A DNA stretch of 64,000 bases from Bowmanella denitrificans (GTDB lineage: Bacteria; Pseudomonadota; Gammaproteobacteria; Enterobacterales; Alteromonadaceae): NCBI RefSeq assembly GCF_002887595.1, contig NZ_PEBU01000017.1, positions 17,003-81,002 of the forward strand, given 5' to 3'. Made by a program: the position numbers and the translations under genes. The notes beneath the pieces are model-generated. The model was given only the letters and a program-made list of their open reading frames with translations. It did no database searches and was not told the DNA's origin. Positions 55,203 through 64,000 of this stretch are shown in pieces; the first letter of the stretch is position 1; every line of letters starts with the position of its first letter.

Positions 55203-55742
55203 ATGGCGAAACTGCATGATTTCTATAAAGAAACAGTAGTGGCGGAACTTGCTAAGCAGTTCGGTTACAAAAGCGTCATGCAAGTCCCTCGGATTGAAAA
55301 AATCACCCTGAACATGGGTCTGGGTGAAGCTGTAGCGGATAAAAAGATTCTGGAAAATGCAACTGCCGATATGCAGGCAATTGCTGGCCAGAAGCCTGTA
55401 GTAACCGTTGCGCGTAAATCCGTTGCGGGTTTTAAAATCCGTGAAGGTTATCCGATTGGCTGTAAAGTAACCCTACGTGGCGAGCGTATGTGGGAATTCC
55501 TGGAGCGTTTGATTTCAATCGCTATCCCACGTATCCGTGACTTCCGTGGTCTGAATGCTAAGTCATTCGACGGCCGTGGAAACTATAGCATGGGTGTTCG
55601 CGAGCAAATCATCTTCCCCGAAATCGACTTTGATAAAGTTGATAAGGTGCGCGGTATGGATATTACTATCACTACTACCGCCGCTACGGATGAGGAAGGT
55701 CGCGCTCTGCTGGCTGCTTTTAACTTCCCATTCAAGAAATAA
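55203..55742 (+). CDS. rplE: 50S ribosomal protein L5 (uL5)
   Basis: 179 residues, the E. coli length, starting [10 protein letters not shown]; the upstream TTG at 55191 overlaps the ribosome site GGAGAG and is rejected as start. Binds 5S rRNA. Blocks [11 protein letters not shown] and [18 protein letters not shown] are family hallmarks. Confidence 0.98.
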   Translation: MAKLHDFYKETVVAELAKQFGYKSVMQVPRIEKITLNMGLGEAVADKKILENATADMQAIAGQKPVVTVARKSVAGFKIREGYPIGCKVTLRGERMWEFLERLISIAIPRIRDFRGLNAKSFDGRGNYSMGVREQIIFPEIDFDKVDKVRGMDITITTTAATDEEGRALLAAFNFPFKK

Positions 55743-55753
55743 GGTGTAGGGTT

Positions 55754-56059
55754 ATGGCAAAACAATCAATGAAAGCGCGTGAAGTAAAGCGCGCCAAGCT
55801 GGTAGCCAAGCACGCAACTAAGCGTGCTGAGCTGAAAGCCATTATCAGCAGTGTAAACTCTTCTGACGAAGAGCGTTGGGACGCCGTGCTCAAGCTGCAA
55901 TCATTACCTCGTGACTCTGCCCGTACACGTCAACATAACCGTTGCCGTATCACTGGCCGTCCTCATGGTTTCCTGCGCAAGTTCGGCCTGAGCCGTATCA
56001 AACTGCGTGAGGCCGCCATGCGTGGTGAAGTCCCTGGTCTGAAGAAAGCCAGTTGGTAA
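55754..56059 (+). CDS. rpsN: 30S ribosomal protein S14 (uS14)
   Basis: 101 residues, the long zinc-free form: no CxxC pair is present. C-terminal [33 protein letters not shown] is diagnostic. Confidence 0.98.
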   Translation: MAKQSMKAREVKRAKLVAKHATKRAELKAIISSVNSSDEERWDAVLKLQSLPRDSARTRQHNRCRITGRPHGFLRKFGLSRIKLREAAMRGEVPGLKKASW

Positions 56060-56071
56060 GGAGTAGCTAAG

Positions 56072-56464
56072 ATGAGTATGCAAGATCCTATCGCGGATAT
56101 GTTTACCCGCATCCGTAACGGTCAGCTGGCCAGCAAAGTGTCTGTCACTATGCCGTCTTCCAAGCTGCGTGTTGCGATTGCCAAGGTACTGAAAGATGAA
56201 GGTTACATCGCTGACTTCCAGGCATCTGGTGACGTTAAGCCTACCCTTGAAGTAACTCTGAAGTACTTCGAAGGTAAGAAAGTGATTGAAACCATCGAGC
56301 GTGTCAGCCGTCCAGGTCTGCGCATCTATAAGAAAAAAGATGAGCTGCCAAAAGTAATGGGTGGTCTGGGTATCGCTATTGTTTCAACATCCAAGGGCGT
56401 GATGACTGACCGAGCTGCGCGTAAAGCCGGCATGGGTGGTGAAGTCATCGGCTATGTAGCGTAA
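56072..56464 (+). CDS. rpsH: 30S ribosomal protein S8 (uS8)
   Basis: 130 residues; [16 protein letters not shown] at the start and [21 protein letters not shown] at the end. In E. coli S8 represses the spc operon at the rplE region; the site was not resolved here. Confidence 0.98.
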   Translation: MSMQDPIADMFTRIRNGQLASKVSVTMPSSKLRVAIAKVLKDEGYIADFQASGDVKPTLEVTLKYFEGKKVIETIERVSRPGLRIYKKKDELPKVMGGLGIAIVSTSKGVMTDRAARKAGMGGEVIGYVA

Positions 56465-56478
56465 CGGAGGATTATTCG

Positions 56479-57012
56479 ATGTCACGTGTAGCAAAAGCCC
56501 CGGTTGAGATCCAAGCTGGCGTAGAAGTCACTATCGCTGGTCAAGTGGTCACACTGAAAGGTAAAAACGGCACGCTGAGCCGTGAGTTCAACGGTGCAGT
56601 TGAAGTAGTTAAAGAAGAAAACAACCTGAAAGCCCTGCCTCGTGAAGGTGCGGTTGACGGTTGGGCTCAAGCTGGTACTGCTCGCGCACTGCTGAACGGC
56701 ATGATGATCGGCGTCACCAACGGTTTCGAGAAAAAACTGCAGCTGCAGGGCGTTGGTTACCGTGCTTCGGCACAAGGTAACAAACTGAACCTGACACTGG
56801 GTTTCTCTCACCCCGTAGTCTACGAAATGCCTGCCGGCGTTAGCGTAGAAACACCTACCCAGACTGAAATCGTCGTAAAAGGCGCTGACAAGCAACAGGT
56901 AGGTCAGGTTGCAGCTAACATCCGTGGATACCGTCCGCCAGAGCCTTACAAAGGCAAAGGTGTGCGTTATGCCGATGAAGTTGTGCGTCGTAAAGAAGCC
57001 AAGAAAAAGTAA
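56479..57012 (+). CDS. rplF: 50S ribosomal protein L6 (uL6)
   Basis: 177 residues; [17 protein letters not shown] and the C-terminal [19 protein letters not shown] are diagnostic. Located near the factor-binding site of the 50S subunit. Start follows CGGAGG. Confidence 0.98.
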   Translation: MSRVAKAPVEIQAGVEVTIAGQVVTLKGKNGTLSREFNGAVEVVKEENNLKALPREGAVDGWAQAGTARALLNGMMIGVTNGFEKKLQLQGVGYRASAQGNKLNLTLGFSHPVVYEMPAGVSVETPTQTEIVVKGADKQQVGQVAANIRGYRPPEPYKGKGVRYADEVVRRKEAKKK

Positions 57013-57024
57013 GGGGTTGATACG

Positions 57025-57378
57025 ATGGATAAGAAAACAGCTCGTTTGCGTCGCGCGACTCGTGCACGCAAAAAGATCAGTGAACTGGGCGCAGCTCGCC
57101 TGGTAGTACACCGTACTCCCCGTCACATCTATGCACAACTGATTGCCGCTAACGGCGCAGAAGTGCTGGCGGCTGCCTCTACTGTTGAAGCTGATCTGCG
57201 TAAAGACCTGAAAGTAACAGGCAACGCAGATGCCGCTACTGCAGTTGGCAAAGTGATCGCACAACGTGCTATCGAAAAAGGCATCACTGAGGTGGCTTTC
57301 GATCGCAGCGGTTTCAAGTATCACGGTCGAGTGAAGGCATTGGCTGATGCTGCTCGCGAAGCAGGTCTTCAGTTCTAG
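57025..57378 (+). CDS. rplR: 50S ribosomal protein L18 (uL18)
   Basis: 117 residues; basic N-terminus and [26 protein letters not shown] at the C-terminus. 5S rRNA-binding protein with L5. Confidence 0.98.
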   Translation: MDKKTARLRRATRARKKISELGAARLVVHRTPRHIYAQLIAANGAEVLAAASTVEADLRKDLKVTGNADAATAVGKVIAQRAIEKGITEVAFDRSGFKYHGRVKALADAAREAGLQF

Positions 57379-57387
57379 GAGTAGATT

Positions 57388-57888
57388 ATGGCTAAAGTAG
57401 AAGTTCAAAACGGTGAACTGTTAGAGAAGCTGATTGCCGTAAACCGTGTAGCCAAGACTGTTAAAGGTGGACGCATCATGAGCTTCACCGCGCTGACAGT
57501 GGTTGGTGACGGAAACGGTCGTGTAGGCTTCGGTTACGGTAAAGCCCGTGAAGTACCATCCGCAATTCAAAAAGCGATGGAAAAAGCGCGTCGTAACCTG
57601 GTTACCGTGGGTCTGAATGGCAACACCCTTCAGCACCCAATTAAGGGTCGTCACTCCGGCTCTCAGGTATACATGCAGCCTGCATCTGAAGGTACCGGTA
57701 TTATTGCCGGTGGTGCGATGCGTGCAGTACTGGAAGTCGCTGGCGTACAGAACGTACTTTCAAAATGTTACGGCTCTACCAACCCAATCAACGTAGTGCG
57801 TGCCACTATCAATGCCCTGGTGGATATGAAATCTCCAGAGCAGGTAGCAGCCAAGCGTGGATTGTCCGTAGAACAGATTTTGGGGTAA
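57388..57888 (+). CDS. rpsE: 30S ribosomal protein S5 (uS5)
   Basis: 166 residues; [34 protein letters not shown] and [20 protein letters not shown] are diagnostic. Accuracy protein of the 30S subunit. Confidence 0.98.
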   Translation: MAKVEVQNGELLEKLIAVNRVAKTVKGGRIMSFTALTVVGDGNGRVGFGYGKAREVPSAIQKAMEKARRNLVTVGLNGNTLQHPIKGRHSGSQVYMQPASEGTGIIAGGAMRAVLEVAGVQNVLSKCYGSTNPINVVRATINALVDMKSPEQVAAKRGLSVEQILG

Positions 57889-57894
57889 TGAATC

Positions 57895-58077
57895 ATGGCT
57901 AAGACAATCAAAGTAAGACAAACCAAGAGCTCAATCGCTCGTCTGCCTAGCCACAAGGCTACGCTGACCGGTTTGGGTCTGCGTCGTATTGGTCATGTTC
58001 GTGAGTTGGAAGACACTCCTGCTGTTCGCGGTATGATCAACAAAGTCAACTACATGGTTGAGATAGTTGAGGAGTAA
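57895..58077 (+). CDS. rpmD: 50S ribosomal protein L30 (uL30)
   Basis: 60 residues; [32 protein letters not shown]. Present as expected for a gammaproteobacterial spc operon. Confidence 0.97.
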   Translation: MAKTIKVRQTKSSIARLPSHKATLTGLGLRRIGHVRELEDTPAVRGMINKVNYMVEIVEE

Positions 58078-58080
58078 CTC

Positions 58081-58515
58081 ATGCATTTGAATACGATTGC
58101 TCCTGCACCTGGAGCGAAAAAACCCTCTAAGCGTCTGGGCCGTGGTATCGGTTCTGGCCTGGGTAAAACAGGTGGCCGTGGTCACAAGGGTCAGACATCA
58201 CGTTCTGGCGGTACTGTGCGTCCTGGTTTTGAAGGCGGTCAGATGCCTATCCAGCGTCGTCTGCCTAAGTTCGGTTTCACTTCGCGTAAATCTCTGGTTT
58301 CTGACCAGGTGACGCTGGCTGAAATTGCTAAGGTAGAGGGTGAAGTGGTGTCACTGGAAACTTTAAAAGCTGCAGGTCTGGTTAAGAAAGACGTGCTGCA
58401 TGTTAAAGTGATGAAAAGTGGTGACATCGCTCGCGCTGTTACTGTAAATGGCTTGAAGGTAACTAAAGGCGCCCGTGAAGCTATCGAAGCTGCTGGCGGT
58501 AAAGTAGAGGAATAA
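58081..58515 (+). CDS. rplO: 50S ribosomal protein L15 (uL15)
   Basis: 144 residues; glycine/arginine-rich N-terminus ([22 protein letters not shown]) and QRRLPKFGF. Late-assembly protein of the 50S. Follows rpmD by three bases. Confidence 0.98.
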   Translation: MHLNTIAPAPGAKKPSKRLGRGIGSGLGKTGGRGHKGQTSRSGGTVRPGFEGGQMPIQRRLPKFGFTSRKSLVSDQVTLAEIAKVEGEVVSLETLKAAGLVKKDVLHVKVMKSGDIARAVTVNGLKVTKGAREAIEAAGGKVEE

Positions 58516-58520
58516 GCTAA

Positions 58521-59840
58521 ATGGCTAAACCAGGATTGGATTCAGGCGCCAAAGGCGGTTTGACCGAGCTGAAATCAAGACTTTTGTTTGTCTTGGGTGC
58601 GATTATCGTGTTCAGGCTCGGTTCTTTCGTGCCTATTCCTGGTATTGATGCAGCAGTGCTGGCGAGTTTGTTCGAACAGCAAAAAGGCACAATCGTAGAA
58701 ATGTTTAACATGTTCTCCGGTGGTGCGCTTGAGCGTGCATCAATCCTGGCGCTTGGCATCATGCCCTATATTTCTGCGTCCATCATCATGCAGTTGTTGA
58801 CTGTTGTTCATCCTCAGATGGCGGAACTGAAAAAAGAAGGCGAGGCGGGACGTCGTAAGATAAGCCAGTACACCAGGTATTTAACCTTGGTGCTGTCTAT
58901 CTTCCAGGCAATTGCCATTGCCACCGGTCTGCCTAACCTGATGCAGGGTCTGGTGATGAATCCTGGTTTCGGCTTCTACTTTACAGCGGTGGTGAGCCTG
59001 GTCACGGGAACTATGTTCCTGATGTGGCTGGGTGAGCAGATCACTGAGCGTGGAATCGGCAACGGTATATCTATTCTGATCTTTACCGGTATCGTGGCGG
59101 GCTTGCCCTCCGCGATCGGTCAGACAGTTGAGCAGGCAAGACAGGGTGACCTGAACATGCTGTTCCTGTTATTGATTGGTGTGATTGTTATCGCCGTCAC
59201 GTATTTCGTGGTGTTTGTAGAGCGTGGCCAACGTCGTATTGTGGTCAACTACGCTAAGCGTCAGCAGGGCCGTAAGGTATTTGCCGCGCAAAGCACACAT
59301 TTACCATTGAAAGTGAACATGGCGGGCGTTATCCCACCAATCTTTGCTTCCAGTATTATCCTGTTTCCAGGTACGCTGGCGAGCTGGTTTGGTCAGAATG
59401 AAGCCATGTCCTGGTTGCAGGATGTGTCTTTGATGTTGTCACCCGGACAGCCTTTGCATGCTATGTTGTATGCAGCGGCCATTATTTTCTTCTGTTTCTT
59501 CTATACTGCGTTGGTGTTCAACCCGCGCGAGACAGCAGATAACCTGAAGAAATCCGGCGCATTTGTGCCCGGTATCCGTCCAGGTGAGCAAACATCACGT
59601 TATATCGATAAAGTGATGACACGCCTGACTCTGGCTGGTGCCCTGTACATTACCTTTATTTGTTTGGTGCCCGAGTTCATGATGATCGCCTGGAACGTAC
59701 AGTTCTATTTTGGCGGCACATCACTGCTGATTATCGTAGTGGTAATCATGGACTTTATGGCACAGGTCCAGACTCACCTGATGTCTCATCAGTACGAGTC
59801 TGTTCTGAAGAAAGCGAATCTTAAAGGCTTCGGCCGTTAA
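58521..59840 (+). CDS. secY: Protein translocase subunit SecY
   Basis: 439 residues with ten membrane helices. [10 protein letters not shown] plug region, [13 protein letters not shown] and the cytosolic [12 protein letters not shown] loop match the family. Forms the Sec channel. Usual position in the spc operon. Confidence 0.98.
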   Translation: MAKPGLDSGAKGGLTELKSRLLFVLGAIIVFRLGSFVPIPGIDAAVLASLFEQQKGTIVEMFNMFSGGALERASILALGIMPYISASIIMQLLTVVHPQMAELKKEGEAGRRKISQYTRYLTLVLSIFQAIAIATGLPNLMQGLVMNPGFGFYFTAVVSLVTGTMFLMWLGEQITERGIGNGISILIFTGIVAGLPSAIGQTVEQARQGDLNMLFLLLIGVIVIAVTYFVVFVERGQRRIVVNYAKRQQGRKVFAAQSTHLPLKVNMAGVIPPIFASSIILFPGTLASWFGQNEAMSWLQDVSLMLSPGQPLHAMLYAAAIIFFCFFYTALVFNPRETADNLKKSGAFVPGIRPGEQTSRYIDKVMTRLTLAGALYITFICLVPEFMMIAWNVQFYFGGTSLLIIVVVIMDFMAQVQTHLMSHQYESVLKKANLKGFGR

Positions 59841-59864
59841 GATTGGCAATTACGGAGTAACGAA

Positions 59865-59981
59865 ATGAAAGTTCGTGCATCTGTCAAAGCGATTTGCCGT
59901 AACTGCAAAATCATCAAGCGCAACGGTGTTGTGCGTGTGATTTGTAGCAGCGACCCTAAGCATAAGCAAAGGCAAGGCTAA
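59865..59981 (+). CDS. rpmJ: 50S ribosomal protein L36 (bL36)
   Basis: 38 residues: starts [15 protein letters not shown] and ends DPKHKQRQG. The zinc ligands C11, C14, C27 and H33 are all present, so this is the zinc-binding (C+) form. The start follows CGGAGTAACGAA. Last gene of the spc operon, between secY and the alpha operon leader. Confidence 0.96.
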   Translation: MKVRASVKAICRNCKIIKRNGVVRVICSSDPKHKQRQG

Positions 59982-59989
59982 TCAAAAAC

Positions 59990-60007
59990 AAGCTCTTTAG
60001 AGAGCTT
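59990..60007 (+). terminator. Hairpin between rpmJ and the alpha operon leader
   Basis: Stem AAGCTCT / AGAGCTT with loop TTAG, followed by AATTTG. The T-run is weak, so termination is probably partial and spc transcripts may read into the alpha operon. Confidence 0.5.
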
Positions 60008-60010
60008 AAT

Positions 60011-60098
60011 TTGCAATTTTGTCGTTGGATAAGTATCCTAGCGGGCTTTTTAGGCCGACGACAATTTAACTATAGGAGTGCTGTTAGTGGCCCGTATC
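60011..60098 (+). promoter_or_regulatory. Alpha operon leader, S4-binding autoregulatory RNA
   Basis: The leader before rpsM contains AGTATCCT (60032-60039) and CGGGCTTTTTAGG (60042-60054), which match the core of the E. coli alpha operon leader I recall (AGTATCCT...CGGGCTTTTCAG). An outer stem TTGTCGT / ACGACAA (60019-60025, 60058-60064) and an inner CCTA / TAGG stem are compatible with the known pseudoknot. S4 (rpsD, in the same operon) binds it to repress translation. Confidence 0.85.
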
Positions 60099-60443
60099 GC
60101 TGGCATTAACATCCCTGAACACAAGCATGCCGTAATCGCTGTACAAGCTATTTTCGGTATCGGTGCTACACGTGCTAAAAGCATCTGTGCTGCCGCTGGT
60201 GTTGCAGAGAGTACCAAGATCAAAGATCTTGATGAGACGCAAATTGATAAACTGCGTGACGAAGTAGCCAAGTTCACCGTTGAAGGTGACCTGCGTCGTG
60301 AAGTGTCAATGAGCATTAAACGTTTGATGGACCTAGGTTGTTTCCGTGGCTTACGTCACCGTCGCAGCTTGCCTGTTCGTGGTCAGCGCACTAAAACTAA
60401 TGCGCGCACCCGTAAAGGTCCTCGTAAGCCGATTAAGAAGTAA
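60087..60443 (+). CDS. rpsM: 30S ribosomal protein S13 (uS13)
   Basis: 118 residues, starting with GTG at 60087 ([15 protein letters not shown]), as in E. coli where rpsM also starts with GTG. The upstream frame extension to 60078 lies in the ribosome site TAGGAGTGCTGTTA and is rejected. First gene of the alpha operon, under the S4 leader. Confidence 0.97.
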   Translation: MARIAGINIPEHKHAVIAVQAIFGIGATRAKSICAAAGVAESTKIKDLDETQIDKLRDEVAKFTVEGDLRREVSMSIKRLMDLGCFRGLRHRRSLPVRGQRTKTNARTRKGPRKPIKK

Positions 60444-60455
60444 GCGGGGGGATTT

Positions 60456-60845
60456 ATGGCAAAAGCACCAGTACGTACTCGTAAGCGCGTAAAACGCCAG
60501 GTTGCTGATGGTATGGCTCATATCCATGCCTCTTTCAACAACACGATAGTGACTATCACTGACCGTCAAGGTAATGCCCTGTCTTGGGCAACTTCCGGTG
60601 GTTCAGGCTTCCGTGGTTCACGTAAGTCTACGCCTTTCGCTGCTCAGGTTGCTGCCGAGCGCGCCGGTGTTGCGGCCCAGGAATACGGTTTGAAAAACCT
60701 AGAAGTGTTTGTAAAAGGTCCAGGTCCAGGCCGTGAGTCTGCGATCCGTGCCCTGAATGCAACAGGTTACCGTATCACTAACATTACCGATGTGACTCCT
60801 ATTCCTCACAACGGTTGTCGTCCACCTAAGAAACGTCGCGTATAA
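60456..60845 (+). CDS. rpsK: 30S ribosomal protein S11 (uS11)
   Basis: 129 residues; [43 protein letters not shown] and the C-terminal [15 protein letters not shown]. Platform protein of the 30S. Confidence 0.98.
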   Translation: MAKAPVRTRKRVKRQVADGMAHIHASFNNTIVTITDRQGNALSWATSGGSGFRGSRKSTPFAAQVAAERAGVAAQEYGLKNLEVFVKGPGPGRESAIRALNATGYRITNITDVTPIPHNGCRPPKKRRV

Positions 60846-60875
60846 GCAGCGTTTTAGGACAGTTGGAGAAAGATC

Positions 60876-61496
60876 ATGGCAAGATATTTGGGTCCCAAAC
60901 TCAAACTTAGCCGCCGCGAGGGAACAGACCTGTTCCTGAAAAGTGGCGTTCGAGCAATTGACTCGAAGTGTAAAATTGATACTGCGCCTGGTCAGCACGG
61001 TGCCCGTCGTGGCCGCCTGTCTGATTACGGTGTGCAGTTGCGTGAGAAGCAGAAAGTTCGTCGTATGTTCGGCGTGCTGGAAAAGCAATTCCGTAACTAC
61101 TACAAAGAAGCAGCACGTCTGAAAGGCAACACAGGTGAAAACCTGCTGCAATTGCTTGAGCAGCGTCTTGACAACGTGGTTTACCGCATGGGATTTGCCA
61201 GCACTCGCTCTGAAGCGCGTCAGTTGGTTAGTCACAAGGCCATTATGGTCAATGGTAAAGTTGTTAACGTTCCTTCTTTTAGCGTATCTGCTGAAGACGT
61301 TGTGTCTGTTCGTGAAAAAGCCAAGAAGCAAGCACGTATCGTGGCTGCCCTTGAGCTTGCCGATCAGCGCGAAAAGCCTACTTGGATAGAAGTGGACAGC
61401 AAGAAGATGGAAGGTGTTTTCAAACGCATTCCTGAGCGTAGCGACTTGTCTGCCGAAATTAACGAACAGCTGATCGTCGAACTTTACAGTAAGTAA
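60876..61496 (+). CDS. rpsD: 30S ribosomal protein S4 (uS4)
   Basis: 206 residues; [19 protein letters not shown], the S4 RNA-binding domain [25 protein letters not shown], and no N-terminal zinc cysteines. Autogenous repressor of the alpha operon through the leader at 60011. Confidence 0.98.
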   Translation: MARYLGPKLKLSRREGTDLFLKSGVRAIDSKCKIDTAPGQHGARRGRLSDYGVQLREKQKVRRMFGVLEKQFRNYYKEAARLKGNTGENLLQLLEQRLDNVVYRMGFASTRSEARQLVSHKAIMVNGKVVNVPSFSVSAEDVVSVREKAKKQARIVAALELADQREKPTWIEVDSKKMEGVFKRIPERSDLSAEINEQLIVELYSK

Positions 61497-61518
61497 AGAA
61501 GGTCAAAGAGAGGAAACA

Positions 61519-62508
61519 ATGTCGGGTTCTGTAACTGAATTCCTTAAACCAAGGTTAGTCGAGATAGATAACGTATCCAAAACCCGCGCTAAGGTCACAC
61601 TTGAGCCGTTGGAGCGTGGTTTCGGTCATACACTCGGAAACGCACTGCGTCGTATCCTGCTGTCATCCATGCCTGGTTGCGCGGTGACTGAAGTAGAAAT
61701 TGACGGTGTGCTGCATGAGTACAGCACCAAGGAAGGCGTCCAGGAAGACGTTATCGAGATCCTGCTGAACCTGAAAGGTCTGGCCGTTCGTCTCGAAGGT
61801 AAGAATGAAGCTACCCTGACCCTGGTTAAGTCCGGTGCAGGCCCGGTAGTTGCAGGTGATATCCAGCACGATGGTGACGTCACTATTGTAAACCCTGAAC
61901 ACCAGATTTGTACGCTGACAGGCGATGCCTCCATCAGCATGCGTATCAAAGTGGAAATGGGGCGTGGTTATATTCCTGCCGCTACTCGTCGTACCTCTGA
62001 AGAAGACGACAGACCTATTGGTCGTTTGTTAGTGGATGCCTCTTTCAGTCCTGTAGAGCGTATTGCCTATAGTGTTGAGTCTGCCCGTGTTGAACAACGC
62101 ACAGACTTGGACAAACTGATCATTGATATGGAAACCAATGGCACTATCGACCCAGAAGAAGCTATCCGTCGTTCTGCTACTATTTTAGCTGAGCAATTGG
62201 ATGCCTTCGTAGAACTGCGCGATATTAAAGAGCCAGTGGCGAAAGAAGAGAAGCCGGAGTTTGATCCGATTCTGCTTCGTCCAGTAGATGATCTGGAATT
62301 GACAGTACGTTCTGCCAACTGTTTGAAAGCAGAAGCTATCCAGTACATTGGTGACCTGGTCCAGCGCACAGAAGTTGAGCTGCTTAAGACCCCTAACCTG
62401 GGTAAGAAGTCTCTGACTGAAATCAAAGACGTGCTCGCTTCTCGCGGACTCTCATTGGGTATGCGCCTGGAAAACTGGCCACCAGAGAGTATTGCTGAGA
62501 AAGACTAA
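61519..62508 (+). CDS. rpoA: RNA polymerase alpha subunit
   Basis: 329 residues, the E. coli length. N-terminal dimerisation domain ([26 protein letters not shown]), acidic linker, and C-terminal domain ([45 protein letters not shown]). Normal position between rpsD and rplQ. Confidence 0.99.
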   Translation: MSGSVTEFLKPRLVEIDNVSKTRAKVTLEPLERGFGHTLGNALRRILLSSMPGCAVTEVEIDGVLHEYSTKEGVQEDVIEILLNLKGLAVRLEGKNEATLTLVKSGAGPVVAGDIQHDGDVTIVNPEHQICTLTGDASISMRIKVEMGRGYIPAATRRTSEEDDRPIGRLLVDASFSPVERIAYSVESARVEQRTDLDKLIIDMETNGTIDPEEAIRRSATILAEQLDAFVELRDIKEPVAKEEKPEFDPILLRPVDDLELTVRSANCLKAEAIQYIGDLVQRTEVELLKTPNLGKKSLTEIKDVLASRGLSLGMRLENWPPESIAEKD

Positions 62509-62550
62509 TCAGGTCGCAAGTTAAACTGATTTGTTAAGAAGGAAAGAACC

Positions 62551-62949
62551 ATGCGCCATCGTAAGAGTGGTCGTCAGTTAAATCGCAACAGCAGCCATCG
62601 TCAAGCGATGTTCCGCAATATGGCAGGTTCTTTGGTGAAACACGAAATCATCAAAACTACTTTGCCTAAGGCGAAAGAACTGCGTCGCGTTATTGAGCCT
62701 CTGATTACACTTGCTAAGCAAGACAGTGTAGCAAACCGCCGTTTGGCCTTTGCCCGCACTGGTGATAAAGAGGTTGTAGGTAAACTGTTTAATGAACTGG
62801 GTCCTCGTTATACCGAGCGTCCAGGGGGTTACATTCGTATACTGAAATGTGGCTTCCGTACCGGTGACAATGCCCCTATGGCATATGTTGAACTGGTAGA
62901 CCGCCCAGTTGCTGAAGAAGCAGCTACCGAAGAAGCGGCAGCTGAATAA
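62551..62949 (+). CDS. rplQ: 50S ribosomal protein L17 (bL17)
   Basis: 132 residues; [24 protein letters not shown] is diagnostic. The acidic alanine/glutamate tail ([13 protein letters not shown]) is longer than the conserved core. Last gene of the alpha operon. Confidence 0.98.
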   Translation: MRHRKSGRQLNRNSSHRQAMFRNMAGSLVKHEIIKTTLPKAKELRRVIEPLITLAKQDSVANRRLAFARTGDKEVVGKLFNELGPRYTERPGGYIRILKCGFRTGDNAPMAYVELVDRPVAEEAATEEAAAE

Positions 62950-62962
62950 GCTACCGAATAAT

Positions 62963-62990
62963 AAAAAACCGGGCCTGGCCCGGTTTTTTA
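62963..62990. terminator. Bidirectional terminator after rplQ
   Basis: Stem CCGGGC / GCCCGG with loop CTG, flanked by six A on the left and six T on the right. It ends the alpha operon and probably the convergent repeat-protein gene as well. Confidence 0.92.
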
Positions 62991-63005
62991 TTGTCTGTCG
63001 AAAAT

Positions 63006-63761
63006 CTAATCTTGCTTTAAGATGGCGGCGACTTCTTCAGCGTTGGCACCACCTTTTATTGCGTACTCTGTTAGTTGTTCATCTGTTAAACCCGCACTAC
63101 GTGCAGTTTCTAAAATACGCTGCAGGTTCTCGTGCTGCGCTGAAGATTCCTGGACAGCTGTGGTTACTACTGCGTCAGCGTTATCCGGAAAGGTAGCGAG
63201 TAAGGCATCTACTATATATTCACCTACAAAGGGAACGGCTTCCATTGCCGTTTTGATGATATCCACTAATTTATTCGGGTGGGCTTTTGCTACTGAACGA
63301 ACTATTGCATCGGCCGAGTTCGGTTCTGTCACCACTGCGACCCGAACGATATCGTTCAATTCCTCAGGTGTTGAATAGGCTGCTGCAGTTGCAACAAAGT
63401 CCACATAGCTGGGTTCAGCATTAATTGCCGTCTCCACTATATTAGTGCAACTGGTGATACCTTTTTCCAAAGCAATACGTACCACATCTTCTGTAAGTGC
63501 TGGTTGTGCAGCGATAGCTGCATGGATAACTTCCTTATATCTGTCAGGATATAAGTCCAAAGCGGTCCCCACCACTATCTCGACATCCTGCGGATAGTGG
63601 CCAACAATACTTTTTATTGCCCGGCCAATAGACATATTCTGTGCTACTTGCCTTTGGATGAACTCAGCAGTCTCTTTATTATTGCTGTCGGCTTTTTCCG
63701 CTGCCATGGCTGCTGTCCCTGTTATAGCCAAAAGCATCACCGAACATATTATCTTTCTCAT
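63006..63761 (-). CDS. Exported protein built of about 15-residue tandem helical repeats
   Basis: 251 residues with a signal peptide (IICSVMLLAITGTAAMAAE). From about residue 35 to 200 the protein is a run of about ten units of roughly 15 residues with pattern x-x-I/V-V-x-x-A-x-x-A-x-P-x-x-x, for example VEIVVGTALDLYPDR, NDIVRVAVVTEPNSA and DAIVRSVAKAHPNKL. This predicts a single-helix solenoid in the periplasm. I do not recognise the family. The ATG at 63761 with GGAAG upstream is chosen; the longer frame to 63908 has no support. Two cysteine-free repeats are interrupted by GITSCT. Confidence 0.7.
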   Translation of the reverse strand: MRKIICSVMLLAITGTAAMAAEKADSNNKETAEFIQRQVAQNMSIGRAIKSIVGHYPQDVEIVVGTALDLYPDRYKEVIHAAIAAQPALTEDVVRIALEKGITSCTNIVETAINAEPSYVDFVATAAAYSTPEELNDIVRVAVVTEPNSADAIVRSVAKAHPNKLVDIIKTAMEAVPFVGEYIVDALLATFPDNADAVVTTAVQESSAQHENLQRILETARSAGLTDEQLTEYAIKGGANAEEVAAILKQD

Positions 63762-63933
63762 GGACAGACTTCCGAAGGTGTCAAACGACTGACGACTTAG
63801 TCCCATATTGGACTGTCGTACAGAAAATGAGTTCAAAGAGTAACAAGAAATAAACAAAACAAAACAAAAAATAGCCGTTTGGCTGGAAAATAATCGTTTG
63901 AACGGCAAAAATTAAGAAACATGAAAAAACCTG

Positions 63934-63961
63934 TTGACGGTTGTGCGGAAATCTCTAGAAT
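63934..63961 (+). promoter_or_regulatory. Probable rRNA operon promoter at the window edge
   Basis: TTGACG (63934-63939), 16-base spacer, TAGAAT (63956-63961), then the GC-rich discriminator GCGCACC. This is the usual form of gammaproteobacterial rrn promoters; an A-rich stretch upstream (63843-63875) may act as an UP-like element. The rRNA genes would begin beyond the right end of the window. Confidence 0.7.
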
Positions 63962-64000
63962 GCGCACCACTTCGACGGGGCAGGCAGAAAGGCTTCCCAG

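Noticed and set aside
56482..57408. Long open frame (308 codons) antisense to rplF, rplR and rpsE
   Set aside because: Lies wholly opposite ribosomal protein genes; composition is Cys/Ser/Phe-rich as expected of an antisense shadow with no recognisable domain.
60699..61331. Open frame of 210 codons antisense to rpsK and rpsD
   Set aside because: Shadow of strongly conserved genes; low-complexity Thr/Phe-rich translation without motifs.
62909..63196. 95-codon plus-strand frame running from rplQ into the next gap
   Set aside because: Overlaps rplQ out of frame, crosses the terminator and is antisense to the repeat-protein gene.
1..64000. CRISPR arrays, tRNA genes, prophage or integron structures
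   Set aside because: No regularly spaced repeats, no cloverleaf-like segments with a recognisable T-loop, and no integrase, cas or phage genes were seen.

Overview
The window reads as a chromosomal segment of a marine-type gammaproteobacterium, most likely Alteromonadales (Alteromonadaceae-like). Supporting signs are a PanP-type aspartate decarboxylase, sodium-flagellar motX, a YggN/DUF2884 protein, several TonB receptors, GGDEF and EAL proteins, an SLC6-type sodium symporter, and gammaproteobacterial spc and alpha ribosomal operons with an S4-type alpha leader. No species call is made.

Region 1 (1-3801): panP (minus), a degenerate EAL protein, a flavoenzyme that aligns with iodotyrosine deiodinase and keeps its substrate-lid residues, and a GNAT acetyltransferase.

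Region 2 (3802-15145): an accessory catabolic cluster. It holds a TonB receptor, a DUF1611/DgcN-type protein, a YkvI-like transporter, a divergent GntR/FCD regulator, an S33 alpha/beta hydrolase, a Tat-exported M19-like protein that has lost metal ligands, a serine hydrolase of the beta-lactamase fold with a C-terminal membrane domain, and a dipeptide-epimerase/DgcA-type enolase-superfamily enzyme. An 11-bp element (GGCTGTACAAA) recurs at three of its promoter regions, with a fourth degenerate copy. The best reading is a scavenging system for D-glutamate or D-Glu-containing (peptidoglycan-type) peptides.

Region 3 (15150-28832): a TrmB-like methyltransferase coupled to a YadGH-type ABC exporter, a 1501-residue hybrid histidine kinase, a PhoD-like phosphatase, and a divergent TonB receptor / BetI pair with a near-perfect operator palindrome. 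BetI is coupled to a short, divergent BCCT-like transporter that keeps the quaternary-ammonium aromatic box. nhaA follows.

Region 4 (29151-54147): mostly housekeeping and signalling. It contains purEK, cnoX, a propeller-GGDEF protein, two spondin-domain proteins with a two-component system, msrA, an SDR, an SLC6 symporter, yggN, a MITE-like element, a lone receiver, a PatB/MalY lyase, motX, rnr, rlmB, an M1 aminopeptidase and a DUF4397 lipoprotein.

Region 5 (54345-62990): the spc operon (rplN to rpmJ) and the alpha operon (rpsM to rplQ), with rplN preceded by an unrelated lipoprotein gene instead of the S10 operon. Then come a minus-strand gene for an exported protein made of about 15-residue tandem repeats, and at the right edge a promoter that looks like an rRNA operon promoter, so rRNA genes probably start just outside the window.
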